64,000 bases of DNA from Dokdonella_A ginsengisoli (GTDB taxonomy: Bacteria > Pseudomonadota > Gammaproteobacteria > Xanthomonadales > Rhodanobacteraceae): NCBI RefSeq assembly GCF_042652785.1, contig NZ_JBHSHD010000003.1, positions 186,001 to 250,000 on the forward strand. The letters are read 5' to 3'. Shown here piece by piece: positions 17,201-25,656 of this stretch (position 1 is the first letter of the stretch; each line of letters opens with the position of its first letter). Both the position numbers and the translations under genes were made by a program. The notes beneath the pieces are model-generated. The model did not search any database. It was not told where the DNA came from and saw nothing but the letters and a program-made list of their open reading frames with translations.

Positions 17201-18425
17201 CGCCGGCGCCGCTCGTGACCAGCAGCGATTCGTCACCGTCGCGGCCGACGCCGATCGCCTGCGCACGTTCGAGCAGGAACGGTGCGGCCGCGTCGAAGCG
17301 CCAGCCCTGCAGCATCTCGCCCTGCACGCGGTCGCGCGCGAACCAGCCGCCGCCGTCGAAATCCAGCCACATCTCGCGCCGCAGCGTGAGGCGGTTGCGT
17401 TCGTCCGGCGCGATGCCGCGCGAGCGCTCCTCGATCGTCAGCTTGGCGCCGTCACCGAGCGCGAACGCCGGCAGCTCGCGCCAGTCGGACGGCACCTGCG
17501 CCTGATGCGGATCGACCTGCAGCGCGCCGCTGGCCGCGGTCACGCGCTGGCGCGGCGCGGCGGCGTAGCTCCAGATCTCCTGCTGCGGCCACGGCGCGGC
17601 GCCGGTGCGTGCCGTCGCTTCGACCAGCGCCGCGGTCGCGCGCGCGTCCAGGGTCAGGGTGTCGCTGCCCGGCTGCACGCGCACGCGCAGGCGGCCGTCC
17701 GCCTCCAGCCGCGCCGGCCATTCGCCGTCCAGGGCCAGCGGTGCGAAACCCTCGGGCAGGGCCGGGCCGATGACTTCCTCGCGCGCCTGGCCGGACGCGT
17801 AGATCTCGATCACGGTGCGCAACTGGGCCGGAATTCCGTCGCCGAGGCGGCGGTAGACACGAAGCTCCAGGCTGTCGGCTTCCGGCGCCGCGGTGCCGGC
17901 GCGGCCGAGCGTCAGTTCGTCGCCGTCGCGCTGCACCGGCGTCACCGGCTTGCTGTCGACGCTGAGCGCGACCAGTCCCACCGTGGACGGTACGCGCAGG
18001 CCCTGCGGCCGCTCGCGCCAGGGAATGCGCGCGCGGACTTCGTGACTGCCGGCGGCCAGCCAGAGCATCGGCCCGTCGCGATCGACCACCACGGCGGACT
18101 GGCCGTCGACCGTGACGTTCTGCGGCCAGTGCTCGGTGTCGCCGGGCAGGGGAATCCAGGAATCCGCATCGACGCGCCAGTGCTGCGCGAGGTTCGCGCC
18201 GCCGGCGTCGGCGGCGACGTTCAGCACACCGGGCCACGCGCACAGGAAATCGGACGCATCCCCGCCGCCCTTGCCGGCGATCAGCGGACAGGCGCGGAAT
18301 TCCTGCTGATTGAGCACCCAGGCGCGCCACGGTTCGAGCGCGGACGGTACCTCGGGTTCGGCCTGCGCGGCCGCGGCGATCGACAACAGCGCAAGACGCG
18401 CGAGGCAAAGCAGGAACGAACGCAT
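14277..18425 (-). CDS. Large polytopic membrane protein of unknown function
   Basis: A 1382-residue protein starting MRSFLLCLARLALLSIAA, with a signal peptide to about residue 22 and a strong ribosome-binding site (AAGGAGAG). The layout I see is: an extracytoplasmic region (about 23-470), a cluster of about four membrane helices (about 475-580), a soluble stretch with a proline/alanine-rich run, a membrane segment (about 705-745), a second large beta-rich region (about 750-1180), and a C-terminal bundle of about five helices. At about 643-660 it contains ETVTVTGSRIRKQD, a motif normally found in TonB-receptor plugs. I do not recognise the family. It overlaps prmC by 4 bases and is probably cotranscribed with it. 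Confidence 0.75.
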   Translation of the reverse strand: MRSFLLCLARLALLSIAAAAQAEPEVPSALEPWRAWVLNQQEFRACPLIAGKGGGDASDFLCAWPGVLNVAADAGGANLAQHWRVDADSWIPLPGDTEHWPQNVTVDGQSAVVVDRDGPMLWLAAGSHEVRARIPWRERPQGLRVPSTVGLVALSVDSKPVTPVQRDGDELTLGRAGTAAPEADSLELRVYRRLGDGIPAQLRTVIEIYASGQAREEVIGPALPEGFAPLALDGEWPARLEADGRLRVRVQPGSDTLTLDARATAALVEATARTGAAPWPQQEIWSYAAAPRQRVTAASGALQVDPHQAQVPSDWRELPAFALGDGAKLTIEERSRGIAPDERNRLTLRREMWLDFDGGGWFARDRVQGEMLQGWRFDAAAPFLLERAQAIGVGRDGDESLLVTSGAGESLSGVEWRTPSVDLAAGLRVAPAQASLPITGWQDSFDRVDTVLHLPNGYKLLGAPGADRAEGSWISRWTLLDVFVAAVLALLAWRLFGALGGVAAIAYLVLGYQEAGAPLWSLLAVLALALVARALPQGRLATTAEWLRRAALLLLVLTALPFVATQLRYAVYPQLESSGDVWFGVGFGGGDARMRHRTARPEPQAQEMADEAAEVVAPAPAAPPPPPSPIAGSAKDSIGSADREKLETVTVTGSRIRKQDVIDHYSQSTVVQTGAGEPSWQLGHRYELAWSGPVLPSQDVRLLIAPPWLVRPLRLLLVALLAWLVVRLLRPRLRVSAPAPLLIGALAFGLFGAAAPSRAQSFPPNDLLDQLRARLVEAPRCAPACAAMAKAEIAARGDVVEVALEVHAAEKVAVPLPFDEKALSLRSLRVDGVAQDAIARDGATLWIALPRGVHRVELAFGTAFDKIALAFALKPMRVQFAGEGWESSGLAEDRLLTETLTLARSRAGGETAAAVGAQQFAPFVRVRRTLTLGLDWESQTTVERMAPQQGGFTVRVPVLPGEHVDSPGVKVEGGRIDAAIADGQSGTVWHAKLDKAETLSLTAPPLGDRAEVWQVVVSPTWHVEFSGIAEAVAAEGSDAADYHGFEFHPLPGETLSLKITRPAAAQGATRAIDRVSLDHEIGQRAATSTLSLTMRASQGGEHSIALPVGAELLGVTRNTQTLNLRLRDGRLSLPLVPGMQTFQIRFREDAPLAVRASTPSIALGLPAANIALDLQLPMDRWLLATWGPPAGPAVLYWGELAAMLLVAFALSRLRHSPLKPWQWVLLGLGFSTYSWPALLLVVAWLYALDWRARREPPVSAHRFNLLQVGLAVLTAVALLCLFDSIRHGLLGYPDMHVVGHGSSAQGLRWFADRSTDALPVAHAISLPLWAYQLAMLAWALWLASALIGWLRRGFAAWTRGGYWRALPKKPAADAAAQTPPSP

Positions 18426-18894
18426 GGACTCTCCTTGTGCGGGCGGTGGGCCGTTGCAACGGAGCGCTGCAGGCCGCGGGGTTGGCGTTCGCGAAAGCGG
18501 ACGCCGACACCGGGTGCCGACGCCCTTCCCCTCGCCGACACGGCCGGCGCATCTTAGAGCCTGTCCGCGCCATTCCTGTACCCGGCATGGTCCCGGCGGA
18601 AGGCCGGCGCCGTGCGCGAAGCGGGTGCTTTCGTCGCCAGCGTCACGGGGCGGCTTGATTGGCCGGCAACACGACCGCATCCCGACAGGACGGCGGAGCG
18701 CGGCGCCCGTGCCCGGGCGCATCGGGATGGATCCGCTCGCGGCCGTCGGCAACCGGGCCTCCGGCCGGAACCAATAAATAGGCAATACCTATCAATTCAT
18801 GTGAATAAATTGATTGTACAAATCGAAATCCCGGCACTAAAGTAGCCGGCGTCTTCTCTCCCCACCCCACCCACCACTACAGAGGAAGCAAGCC
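18426..18894. other. Intergenic region between divergent genes
   Basis: 469 bases with no convincing gene. The right half becomes AT-rich and carries the OxyR-like site at 18778-18814 upstream of ahpC; the left side should hold the promoter of the large membrane protein gene. Nothing else stands out. Confidence 0.6.
18778..18814 (+). promoter_or_regulatory. OxyR-like binding site upstream of ahpC
   Basis: The site fits the OxyR pattern of four tetranucleotides spaced by 7 bases. The first pair is perfect (ATAG, 7 bases, CTAT at 18778-18792). After another 7 bases the second pair is degenerate but in register (TGTG at 18800, TGAT at 18811). It lies 80-115 bases before the ahpC start, and oxyR itself is two genes downstream. 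OxyR binding is inferred from pattern and context. Confidence 0.7.
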
Positions 18895-19458
18895 ATGTCC
18901 CTGATCAACACCCAGATCAAACCCTTCAAGGCGACCGCGTACCACAACGGCAAGTTCGTCGAGGTCAGCGACGCCACGCTGAAGGGCAAGTGGTCGGTCG
19001 TCGTGTTCTACCCGGCCGACTTCACCTTCGTCTGCCCGACGGAACTGGAAGACCTCGCCGACCACTACGCCGAATTCCAGAAGCTGGGCGTGGAGGTCTA
19101 CGGCGTGTCGACCGACACGCACTTCGCGCACAAGGCGTGGCACGACACCTCCGAGGCGATCAAGAAGGTGCAGTACCCGCTGGTCGGCGATCCGACCACG
19201 ACGCTGGCGCGCAACTTCGACGTGCTGATCGAGGAAGAAGGCCTCGCCCTGCGCGGCACCTTCGTGATCAACCCGGAAGGCCAGATCAAGGTGCTGGAGA
19301 TCCACGACAACGGCATCGGCCGCGACGCCAGCGAGCTGCTGCGCAAGGTCAAGGCCGCGCAGTACGTCGCCTCGCATCCGGGTGAAGTGTGCCCGGCGAA
19401 GTGGCAGGAAGGCGCCAAGACGCTCAAGCCCTCGCTCGACCTCGTCGGCAAGATCTGA
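18895..19458 (+). CDS. ahpC: Alkyl hydroperoxide reductase, peroxiredoxin subunit
   Basis: A typical 2-Cys peroxiredoxin of 187 residues that reduces organic peroxides and H2O2 in the cytoplasm. The peroxidatic Cys47 is in FTFVCPTE and the resolving Cys166 in GEVCPAKW; the 2-Cys C-terminal arm is complete. Its reductase partner AhpF is the next gene, 210 bases downstream past a short palindrome. An OxyR-like site is upstream, so expression is probably peroxide-induced. A good ribosome-binding site (AGAGGAAG) precedes the ATG. Confidence 0.97.
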   Translation: MSLINTQIKPFKATAYHNGKFVEVSDATLKGKWSVVVFYPADFTFVCPTELEDLADHYAEFQKLGVEVYGVSTDTHFAHKAWHDTSEAIKKVQYPLVGDPTTTLARNFDVLIEEEGLALRGTFVINPEGQIKVLEIHDNGIGRDASELLRKVKAAQYVASHPGEVCPAKWQEGAKTLKPSLDLVGKI

Positions 19459-19467
19459 TCCACCTTT

Positions 19468-19489
19468 CCTCTCCCGTCCGCGGGAGAGG
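19468..19489. repeat. Dispersed palindrome, family A, between ahpC and ahpF
   Basis: CCTCTCCCG, 4 bases, CGGGAGAGG: a copy of the family also found at 35426, 40478, 40542, 59357 and 59439. It starts 10 bases after the ahpC stop, so as RNA it could stabilise the ahpC message or reduce read-through into ahpF. Confidence 0.7.
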
Positions 19490-19668
19490 GCCGGCGCACG
19501 GACGCGCCGGTGACGTACCGGCAGGGATCGCCGGCAGGACCCCGGCGGGGTGAGACGCCTCACTCCGCCTTCTTCGGGCGCCGCCGCGCCACCTTTCCGC
19601 AGACGCGGAAAGGGAAGGTTCGATTCGCGGGCGCGCAGCGCGCCCGCCGCATTCCACGGAGCCACGCC

Positions 19669-21258
19669 ATGTTGGACGACAGCATCAAGACCCAGTTGCA
19701 AGAGCACTTCGCCAGGATCGAACGCCCGGTCGACATCGTCGCCGCGCTCGACGGCGGCGAGAAATCGCAGGAGCTGCGCGAGCTGCTGACCGACATCGCC
19801 GGGCTGTCGCCGCAGTTCCGCCTCGTCGAGCGTGCCGAGCCGGGCATCCGCATGCCCTCGTTCGCGCTGAGCACGCCGGGCCAGGACATCCACCTGCGCT
19901 TCTCCGGCATTCCGATGGGCCACGAGTTCACCTCGCTGATCCTCGCCCTGCTGCAGGTCGGCGGGCATCCGCCCAAGCTCGCGCCGGAGACGATCGAGCA
20001 GATCCGCGCGCTCGACGGCGAGTACAAGTTCGAGACCTACGTCTCGCTGAGCTGCCAGAGCTGCCCGGACGTGGTCCAGGCGCTCAATCTCATGGCCACG
20101 CTCAATCCGCGCATCGGCGTGGAGATGATCGAAGGCGCCACGTTCGAGCAGGAAGTCACCGAGAAGCAGATCCTGTCGGTGCCGGCGATCTTCCTCAACG
20201 GCCAGGAATTCGGCCAGGGCCGCATGGGCGTGGAAGAGATTCTCGCCAAGCTCGACAGCGGCGCCGACGCGCGCGAGGCGGAAAAGCTCGACGCGCGCGC
20301 GCCCTACGACGTGCTCGTCGTCGGCGGCGGCCCCGCCGGCGCGGCCGCGGCGATCTACGCCGCGCGCAAGGGCATCCGCACCGGCGTCGTCGCCGAGCGT
20401 TTCGGCGGCCAGGTGCTCGACACGATGGAGATCGCCAACTACATCTCCGTCACGCACACCGAAGGCTCGCAGTTCGCCGCCGCGCTCGAGGCGCACGTGA
20501 AGGACTACGACGTCGACATCGTGAACCGCCAGCGCGCCGACAAGCTCGTCGCCGACGGCGACCTCGTGCGCGTCGAACTGGCCAGCGGCGCCGCGCTGAA
20601 ATCCAGGACCGTCGTCCTCGCCACCGGCGCGCGCTGGCGCAACATGAACGTGCCCGGCGAAAGCGAGTACCGCACCAAGGGCGTGACCTACTGCCCGCAC
20701 TGCGACGGCCCGCTGTTCAAGGGCAAGCGCGTCGCGGTGATCGGCGGCGGCAACTCGGGCATCGAGGCGGCGATCGATCTCGCCGGCGTGGTCGCTCACG
20801 TGACCGTGCTGGAATTCGATTCGAAGCTGCGCGCCGACGAGGTGCTGCAGCGCAAGCTGCGCAGCCTGCCGAACGTCGACGTCATCCTCGGTGCGCAGAC
20901 CACCGAAGTCGTCGGCGACGGCAGCAAGGTCACCGGCCTGAAGTACACCGACCGCGCCAGCGGCCAGTCGCACGATCTGGAACTGTCCGGCGTGTTCGTG
21001 CAGATCGGCCTGCTGCCCAACACCGACTGGCTCAAGGGCGCGCTGGCGCTGTCGCCGCGCGGCGAGATCGAAGTGGACGCGCACGGGCGCACGTCGATGG
21101 CCGGCGTGTTCGCGGCAGGCGACGCGACGACGACGCCGTTCAAGCAGATCGTCATCGCCGCGGGCGAAGGCGCGAAGGCGGCACTGGCCGCGTTCGACCA
21201 CCTCATCCGCGCGCCGATCGACGGTGTCGCGGCCGACGCCGAGAAGAAGGCGGCCTGA
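19669..21258 (+). CDS. ahpF: Alkyl hydroperoxide reductase, flavoprotein subunit
   Basis: AhpF passes electrons from NAD(P)H through FAD and two disulfides to AhpC. The 529-residue protein has the N-terminal thioredoxin-like pair with CQSC (129-132), the FAD-binding GGGPAG (219-224), the redox-active CPHC (342-345), the pyridine-nucleotide motif GGGNSG (359-364), and the late FAD contact FAAGDATTTPFKQ. All catalytic cysteines are present. I chose ATG 19669 as it matches the usual MLD-start of AhpF; the frame is open upstream. A strong hairpin follows the stop. Confidence 0.96.
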   Translation: MLDDSIKTQLQEHFARIERPVDIVAALDGGEKSQELRELLTDIAGLSPQFRLVERAEPGIRMPSFALSTPGQDIHLRFSGIPMGHEFTSLILALLQVGGHPPKLAPETIEQIRALDGEYKFETYVSLSCQSCPDVVQALNLMATLNPRIGVEMIEGATFEQEVTEKQILSVPAIFLNGQEFGQGRMGVEEILAKLDSGADAREAEKLDARAPYDVLVVGGGPAGAAAAIYAARKGIRTGVVAERFGGQVLDTMEIANYISVTHTEGSQFAAALEAHVKDYDVDIVNRQRADKLVADGDLVRVELASGAALKSRTVVLATGARWRNMNVPGESEYRTKGVTYCPHCDGPLFKGKRVAVIGGGNSGIEAAIDLAGVVAHVTVLEFDSKLRADEVLQRKLRSLPNVDVILGAQTTEVVGDGSKVTGLKYTDRASGQSHDLELSGVFVQIGLLPNTDWLKGALALSPRGEIEVDAHGRTSMAGVFAAGDATTTPFKQIVIAAGEGAKAALAAFDHLIRAPIDGVAADAEKKAA

Positions 21259-21273
21259 CCCCGCCGTCCTCGG

Positions 21274-21313
21274 GATCGCGCGCCGGGAGCAATCCCGGCG
21301 CGCGATCGTCTTT
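21274..21313 (+). terminator. Terminator hairpin after ahpF
   Basis: A perfect 15-base stem (21274-21288 with 21293-21307), 4-base loop GCAA, followed by GTCTTT. The U-tract is short, but the stem is very stable and lies 15 bases after the ahpF stop. It separates ahpCF from oxyR. Confidence 0.65.
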
Positions 21314-21394
21314 CGCCGGCGGCGCGTTCCGGTCCCGCTTGTGAGACACGGCCCACGATCGCATCATCCCCGCTCACGCCATCATGCCGTCCTC

Positions 21395-22345
21395 ATGAAC
21401 CTGCGCGATCTCCAGTACCTGGTCGCCCTCGCCGAGCACAAGCATTTCGGCCGCGCCGCCGAGGCCAGCTTCGTCAGCCAGCCGACGCTGTCGACGCAGA
21501 TCAAGAAGCTCGAGGACGAACTCGGCGTCGCCCTGGTCGAGCGCACGCCGCGCAAGGTGCTGCTGACCGAGACCGGCCGCGAGATCGCGCAGCGCGCGCG
21601 CCAGGTGCTCAACGAGATCGAGCAGATCCGCTCGATCGCGCGCCGCACCGCCGATCCGGAATCCGGCTCGGTGCGCCTGGGCATCTTCCCGACCCTCGGC
21701 CCGTACCTGCTGCCGCACGTGATCCCGGCGATCCGCGCGCGCTTCCCGCGCCTGGAACTGCTGCTCACCGAGGAGAAGACCGAGGTCGTGCTGCGCCAGC
21801 TGCGCGAAGGAAAGCTCGACGCCGGCATCCTGGCGCTGCCGATCCACGACGAGCAGCTGCACCAGGAGTTCCTGTTCGAGGAAGACTTCGTGCTGGCGGT
21901 GCCGGAAGGCCACCGGCTGGCGACGCACGAGACGCTCAGGCTCGGCGATCTGGCCGAGCAGAACCTGCTGCTGCTCGAGGAGGGCCACTGCCTGCGCGAC
22001 CAGGCGCTGGAGGTCTGCCATCTCGCCGGCGCCGGCGAACGCAGCGGATTCCGCGCGACCAGCCTGGAAACACTGCGCCAGATGGTCGCCGCCGGCGCCG
22101 GCATCACCCTGCTGCCGGCGCTGGCCGTGAGGCCGCCGGTGGCGCCCTCCGCCGACATCCGCCTGGTCGAGTTCCGCGGCCGCGCGCCGCACCGGCGCAT
22201 CGCCATGGTGTGGCGCCGCAGCTCGGCGATCGCCCGCCTGCTGCAGCAGCTGGCCGAGGTGATCAAGACGCTGCCGCGGGACCTTCTCGTCGCGCACGAG
22301 GCCACCCATCCCACACGCAAGCCGCGTTCGCGCGCGCGCGCCTGA
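21395..22345 (+). CDS. oxyR: LysR-family peroxide sensor
   Basis: OxyR activates peroxide-defence genes when its two cysteines form a disulfide. The 316-residue protein has the N-terminal LysR helix-turn-helix (FGRAAEASFVSQPTLSTQIK, about 18-37) and the redox pair Cys199 and Cys208 in GHCLRDQALEVC, at the same numbering as in E. coli OxyR. The C-terminus has an extra basic tail (RKPRSRARA). It follows ahpCF on the same strand beyond a terminator. Its own promoter region is short (about 80 bases) and no clear OxyR site is visible there. Confidence 0.95.
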   Translation: MNLRDLQYLVALAEHKHFGRAAEASFVSQPTLSTQIKKLEDELGVALVERTPRKVLLTETGREIAQRARQVLNEIEQIRSIARRTADPESGSVRLGIFPTLGPYLLPHVIPAIRARFPRLELLLTEEKTEVVLRQLREGKLDAGILALPIHDEQLHQEFLFEEDFVLAVPEGHRLATHETLRLGDLAEQNLLLLEEGHCLRDQALEVCHLAGAGERSGFRATSLETLRQMVAAGAGITLLPALAVRPPVAPSADIRLVEFRGRAPHRRIAMVWRRSSAIARLLQQLAEVIKTLPRDLLVAHEATHPTRKPRSRARA

Positions 22346-22598
22346 CGCCGCCACGCGCCGCTCCGCCGGAAGTCTCCAAGCACCCGGAAGCGTCATCCCC
22401 GCGAAAGCGCGTATCGGCGTCGATCTTTCCTCGGCCTGACGCAAACGGACGACTCCGCAGCGGCCGTCGAAAGGCGATCCACGAGGACGACGCGCCCGCC
22501 GGGGATCCCGGCGGCGCCGGTTTGAGAAAGCCGCCGCGATCGGCTACGGTCCCCGGATCGTCGAATCATTCGCAGCGATCCACTCGCACGGAGCACCC

Positions 22599-23015
22599 AT
22601 GAACACCGCAACACCCCCGATCGTCATGTCCAGCCTCGACCTCGAACGCATCGAAGCCCTGCTCGACGCGCCGGCGCATCGCCATTTCCCGGGCCTGGAA
22701 GCGCTGCGCGCGGAGATCGCGCGCGCCTCGGTCGTCGAACCGGAGCAGATGCCGGCCGACGTCGTCACGATGAACTCGACCGCCCAGGTCGTCGACGAGA
22801 ACAACCACGAGGAATACGAGCTGACCCTGGTCTATCCGCGCGAGGCGGACGGCGATCCGGGCAAGGTCTCGGTGCTGGCGCCGGTCGGCAGCGCGATCCT
22901 CGGCCTGCGCGTGGGCGATTCGATCCGCTGGCCGATGCCGGGCGGACGCGAGGCCGCGCTGCGCATCGCGGCGATCCGCTACCAGCCGGAAGCGGCCGGC
23001 CACCTGCACCGCTGA
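22599..23015 (+). CDS. rnk: Nucleoside diphosphate kinase regulator
   Basis: A 138-residue Rnk-like protein: an N-terminal coiled-coil-like helical part (LERIEALLDAP) and a C-terminal GreA/GreB-like domain (MNSTAQVVDENNHEEYELTL, then VGSAILGLRVGDSIRW). Rnk binds RNA polymerase like Gre factors and was named for effects on nucleoside diphosphate kinase levels. The 253-base gap before it holds no gene; it includes a half-copy of the family B repeat near 22393 (CGTCATCCCCGCG). Confidence 0.88.
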   Translation: MNTATPPIVMSSLDLERIEALLDAPAHRHFPGLEALRAEIARASVVEPEQMPADVVTMNSTAQVVDENNHEEYELTLVYPREADGDPGKVSVLAPVGSAILGLRVGDSIRWPMPGGREAALRIAAIRYQPEAAGHLHR

Positions 23016-23101
23016 AGAAGATCCGCGCGGCGGCGGGAACGCGCGCGGCGCGAGCACCCGTCCACGTTCCGCCGCCGCGCGAATGACGCGATACTGGCGT
23101 G

Positions 23102-25510
23102 ATGGCTCGCATCCACCGCTTCGGGGAATTCCAGCTCGACCCGGCCACGCGCGAACTTCGGCGCGGCGGCGTGCCGGTGCCGGTGCCGCCGCGCGCGTTC
23201 GACTGCATCGTCTACCTGGTCGAGCACCGCGACCGCGCGGTCGGCCGCGACGAGCTGATCGCCGCGGTCTGGGGCAAGGCCGACATCACCGACGGCATGC
23301 TCGGCCAGACCGTGCTGTCCGCGCGCCGCGTGCTCGACGACACCGGCAAGGAGCAGCAGTACATCCGCACGGTGTTCCGCTTCGGCTACCACTGGGTCGC
23401 GCCGACCGAGGTCGCCGACGAGATGCAGGAGCGCCCGCCCGAACCGGCGGCGGCGCCCGAGCCGGTTCCGGCAGCACCGACGCAGACGGACGCGCCGGCG
23501 GCGACCGTGCCGGAAATCCGATCGCCGGACTCGCGGCGTGCGGCCCGGCGAATCGCGCTGGCCGCGGCGGCGCTGATCGTACTGGCCGCCGCGTTCTGGA
23601 TCGCCTGGCAGCGCATGCACGGGACCGCCTTGCCGCCGGCGCCATCGGCAACCGAAGCCGGCAGCCGCGTCGCGCTGGTCCTGCCGGTGGCGACCAGCGC
23701 CGGCGCCGGCTACGACTGGGTGCGGCTGGGCGTGATGGATCTGATCGCGGCCCGGCTGCGCGCAGCCGGCGTGCCGGTGGTGCCGAGCGACAACGTGGTC
23801 GCGCTGACCGGCTCGCATGCGGACGCCGCGCGCCGCGGCGACTTCGCCGCGCTCGCCCGCACCGCCGGCGCCGGCATCGTCATCGACGCGCGCGCGGAGG
23901 AGAGCGGCGGCCGCTGGCGCGTTTCCCTGCGCATCGTGCACGGCGAGCATGCGTCGGCGAGCGCGACCGGCGAAGCCACCGACGTGCTCGCCGCCGCACG
24001 CATCGCGGCGGACCGGCTGGCGCAGCAGCTCGGCTACGCGCCGGCCGTCGACCGCGGCAGCGGCGCCGACACGCAGGCGCTGGCGAACCTTCTGCCGCAG
24101 GTCGACGCGGCGATCCTCGGCGAACGTCTGGACGCGGCGCGCGCGCTGCTCGAAGGCGCCGGGGCGGCGCAGCGCGAGAATCCCGAGGTGCGCATGCGCC
24201 TGGCGCAGATCGACCACCAGGCCGGCAACCTCGACGCCGCCGAAGCCGGCTACAAGGCGATCGCCGCCGCGGTTTCGGCCGAACGCGATCCGGTCCTGCA
24301 CGCGCGCGCACTCAGCAACCTCGGCGTGATCGCCGCACAGCGCGACGACAACGAGCTGGCCGAGCAACGCTTCGACCAGGCGATCGCGCTGCTGCGCCGC
24401 GAACAGGCGCCGGACGCGCTGGGCAAGGCGCTGAACGGGCGCGCCGCGCACTACGGCGCGATCCAGCGCACCGACGCCGCGCTCGCCGACCTGTCCGAGG
24501 CGCGCGTGGCCTTCGAGAGCGCCGGCAACCTGCTTGCGCTGGCCGTGCTCGACTCCAACCTCGGCGCGCTGGACATGCTGCGCGGCCGCTACGCCGAAGC
24601 GCAGGCCGCGTTCACGCGCTCGGCCGACCGCTTCGCCACGTTTGGCGCGCAGGCGATGGAGCTCAACGCGCTGACCGCGGTGGCCGAACTCAAGCTGGCC
24701 CAGCTGGAGCCGGACCAGGCGCTGGCGCTGGACGCACGCCTGCGCCAGCTCGTCGGCCAGGTGTCCGATCCGGCGCGGCAGCGCAACGGCGAGCTGACGC
24801 GGCTGCAGGTGCTGGCCGCGAACGGACGCCTGCGCACGCTCGACGACGACCTCGCGCGCGTGCTGGAGGCGGCCCGGCGCGACGACGACCGCGTCGCCCT
24901 GGCGCGCGGCGCGACGCTCGCCGCCGAACGGGCGCTGGCGCGCGGCGACGCGCGCACGGCCGCCGACGATGCCGATCTCGCCGAGCAGCGTTTCACCTCG
25001 GTGGCCGACGATCCGCACGAGCGCGCCCGCGTCGGCCTGCTGCGGGTGCGCGCACACCTGGCCGCCGGTCACGCGGCCGCCGCCGCGGATGCGCTCGCCG
25101 CGCTGAGCGCCTTCGCCGAACGCAACGGCTCGGCCACCGCCCGCTTCCACGCGACCCTGGCGCGCGCCGAAGTCGCCGCCGCGAATGGCGACGACGCAAG
25201 CGCCGGCAAGACCTATGCACAGGCGCTCGGCGAGGCCGACGCCACGCGCATCCCGCTGGACCTGCGCGAGGCGGCGCGCGCCTACGCCGGCTGGCTGGTG
25301 CGCAGGAACGAGCTGGCCCAGGCCGGCGCGGTGGCCGAGCGCGTGTCGATCTGGGCCGCGCGCGACTACGAATCCGCCGTCCTGCAGCTGCGCGTCTACC
25401 ACGCGCTGGGCGAGCCGAACCTGTGGCGCATCGCCCTGACCCGCGCCCGCGCGCTGGCCGGCGATCGCGAGATTCCGGCCGACCTGCTGATCGCGCCCGC
25501 GCCGCGCTGA
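23102..25510 (+). CDS. CadC-like membrane-anchored winged-helix regulator with TPRs
   Basis: An 802-residue protein with three parts. Residues ~1-100 form an OmpR/PhoB-type winged helix (FGEFQLDPATRELRRGG, then LISA-like RDELIAAVWG and YIRTVFRFGYHW). A Pro/Ala-rich linker leads to one membrane helix (about 145-168). The periplasmic part, from ~175, first resembles the small domain seen in CadC/ToxR-like proteins (VALVLPVATSAG..) and then consists of TPR-like helical repeats to the end. This is the one-component sensor layout: DNA-binding in the cytoplasm, signal domain outside. An alternative GTG start is at 23099. The next gene encodes a secreted protein and is a candidate target. Confidence 0.82.
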   Translation: MARIHRFGEFQLDPATRELRRGGVPVPVPPRAFDCIVYLVEHRDRAVGRDELIAAVWGKADITDGMLGQTVLSARRVLDDTGKEQQYIRTVFRFGYHWVAPTEVADEMQERPPEPAAAPEPVPAAPTQTDAPAATVPEIRSPDSRRAARRIALAAAALIVLAAAFWIAWQRMHGTALPPAPSATEAGSRVALVLPVATSAGAGYDWVRLGVMDLIAARLRAAGVPVVPSDNVVALTGSHADAARRGDFAALARTAGAGIVIDARAEESGGRWRVSLRIVHGEHASASATGEATDVLAAARIAADRLAQQLGYAPAVDRGSGADTQALANLLPQVDAAILGERLDAARALLEGAGAAQRENPEVRMRLAQIDHQAGNLDAAEAGYKAIAAAVSAERDPVLHARALSNLGVIAAQRDDNELAEQRFDQAIALLRREQAPDALGKALNGRAAHYGAIQRTDAALADLSEARVAFESAGNLLALAVLDSNLGALDMLRGRYAEAQAAFTRSADRFATFGAQAMELNALTAVAELKLAQLEPDQALALDARLRQLVGQVSDPARQRNGELTRLQVLAANGRLRTLDDDLARVLEAARRDDDRVALARGATLAAERALARGDARTAADDADLAEQRFTSVADDPHERARVGLLRVRAHLAAGHAAAAADALAALSAFAERNGSATARFHATLARAEVAAANGDDASAGKTYAQALGEADATRIPLDLREAARAYAGWLVRRNELAQAGAVAERVSIWAARDYESAVLQLRVYHALGEPNLWRIALTRARALAGDREIPADLLIAPAPR

Positions 25511-25656
25511 GCGCAGGCTTCCGCGGCACCGCCGAACGCAATCAGGCACTTGCAGGCCCATTGATGCGAATCGAATGCGGCCTTGACGAGTCTTTCATGC
25601 ATCCGTTGCGACCCGCGGGCAGCCTCGCCGCGGCGTTTCCACTCGGAGAATTCTCG

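Noticed and set aside
13899..18557. Long plus-strand frame opposite the large membrane protein
   Set aside because: Gln/Arg-rich low-complexity translation without motifs; the minus frame has a signal peptide, membrane helices and a ribosome-binding site.
22346..22598. Small gene between oxyR and rnk
   Set aside because: No frame with a ribosome-binding site or recognisable sequence; the stretch contains repeat remnants.
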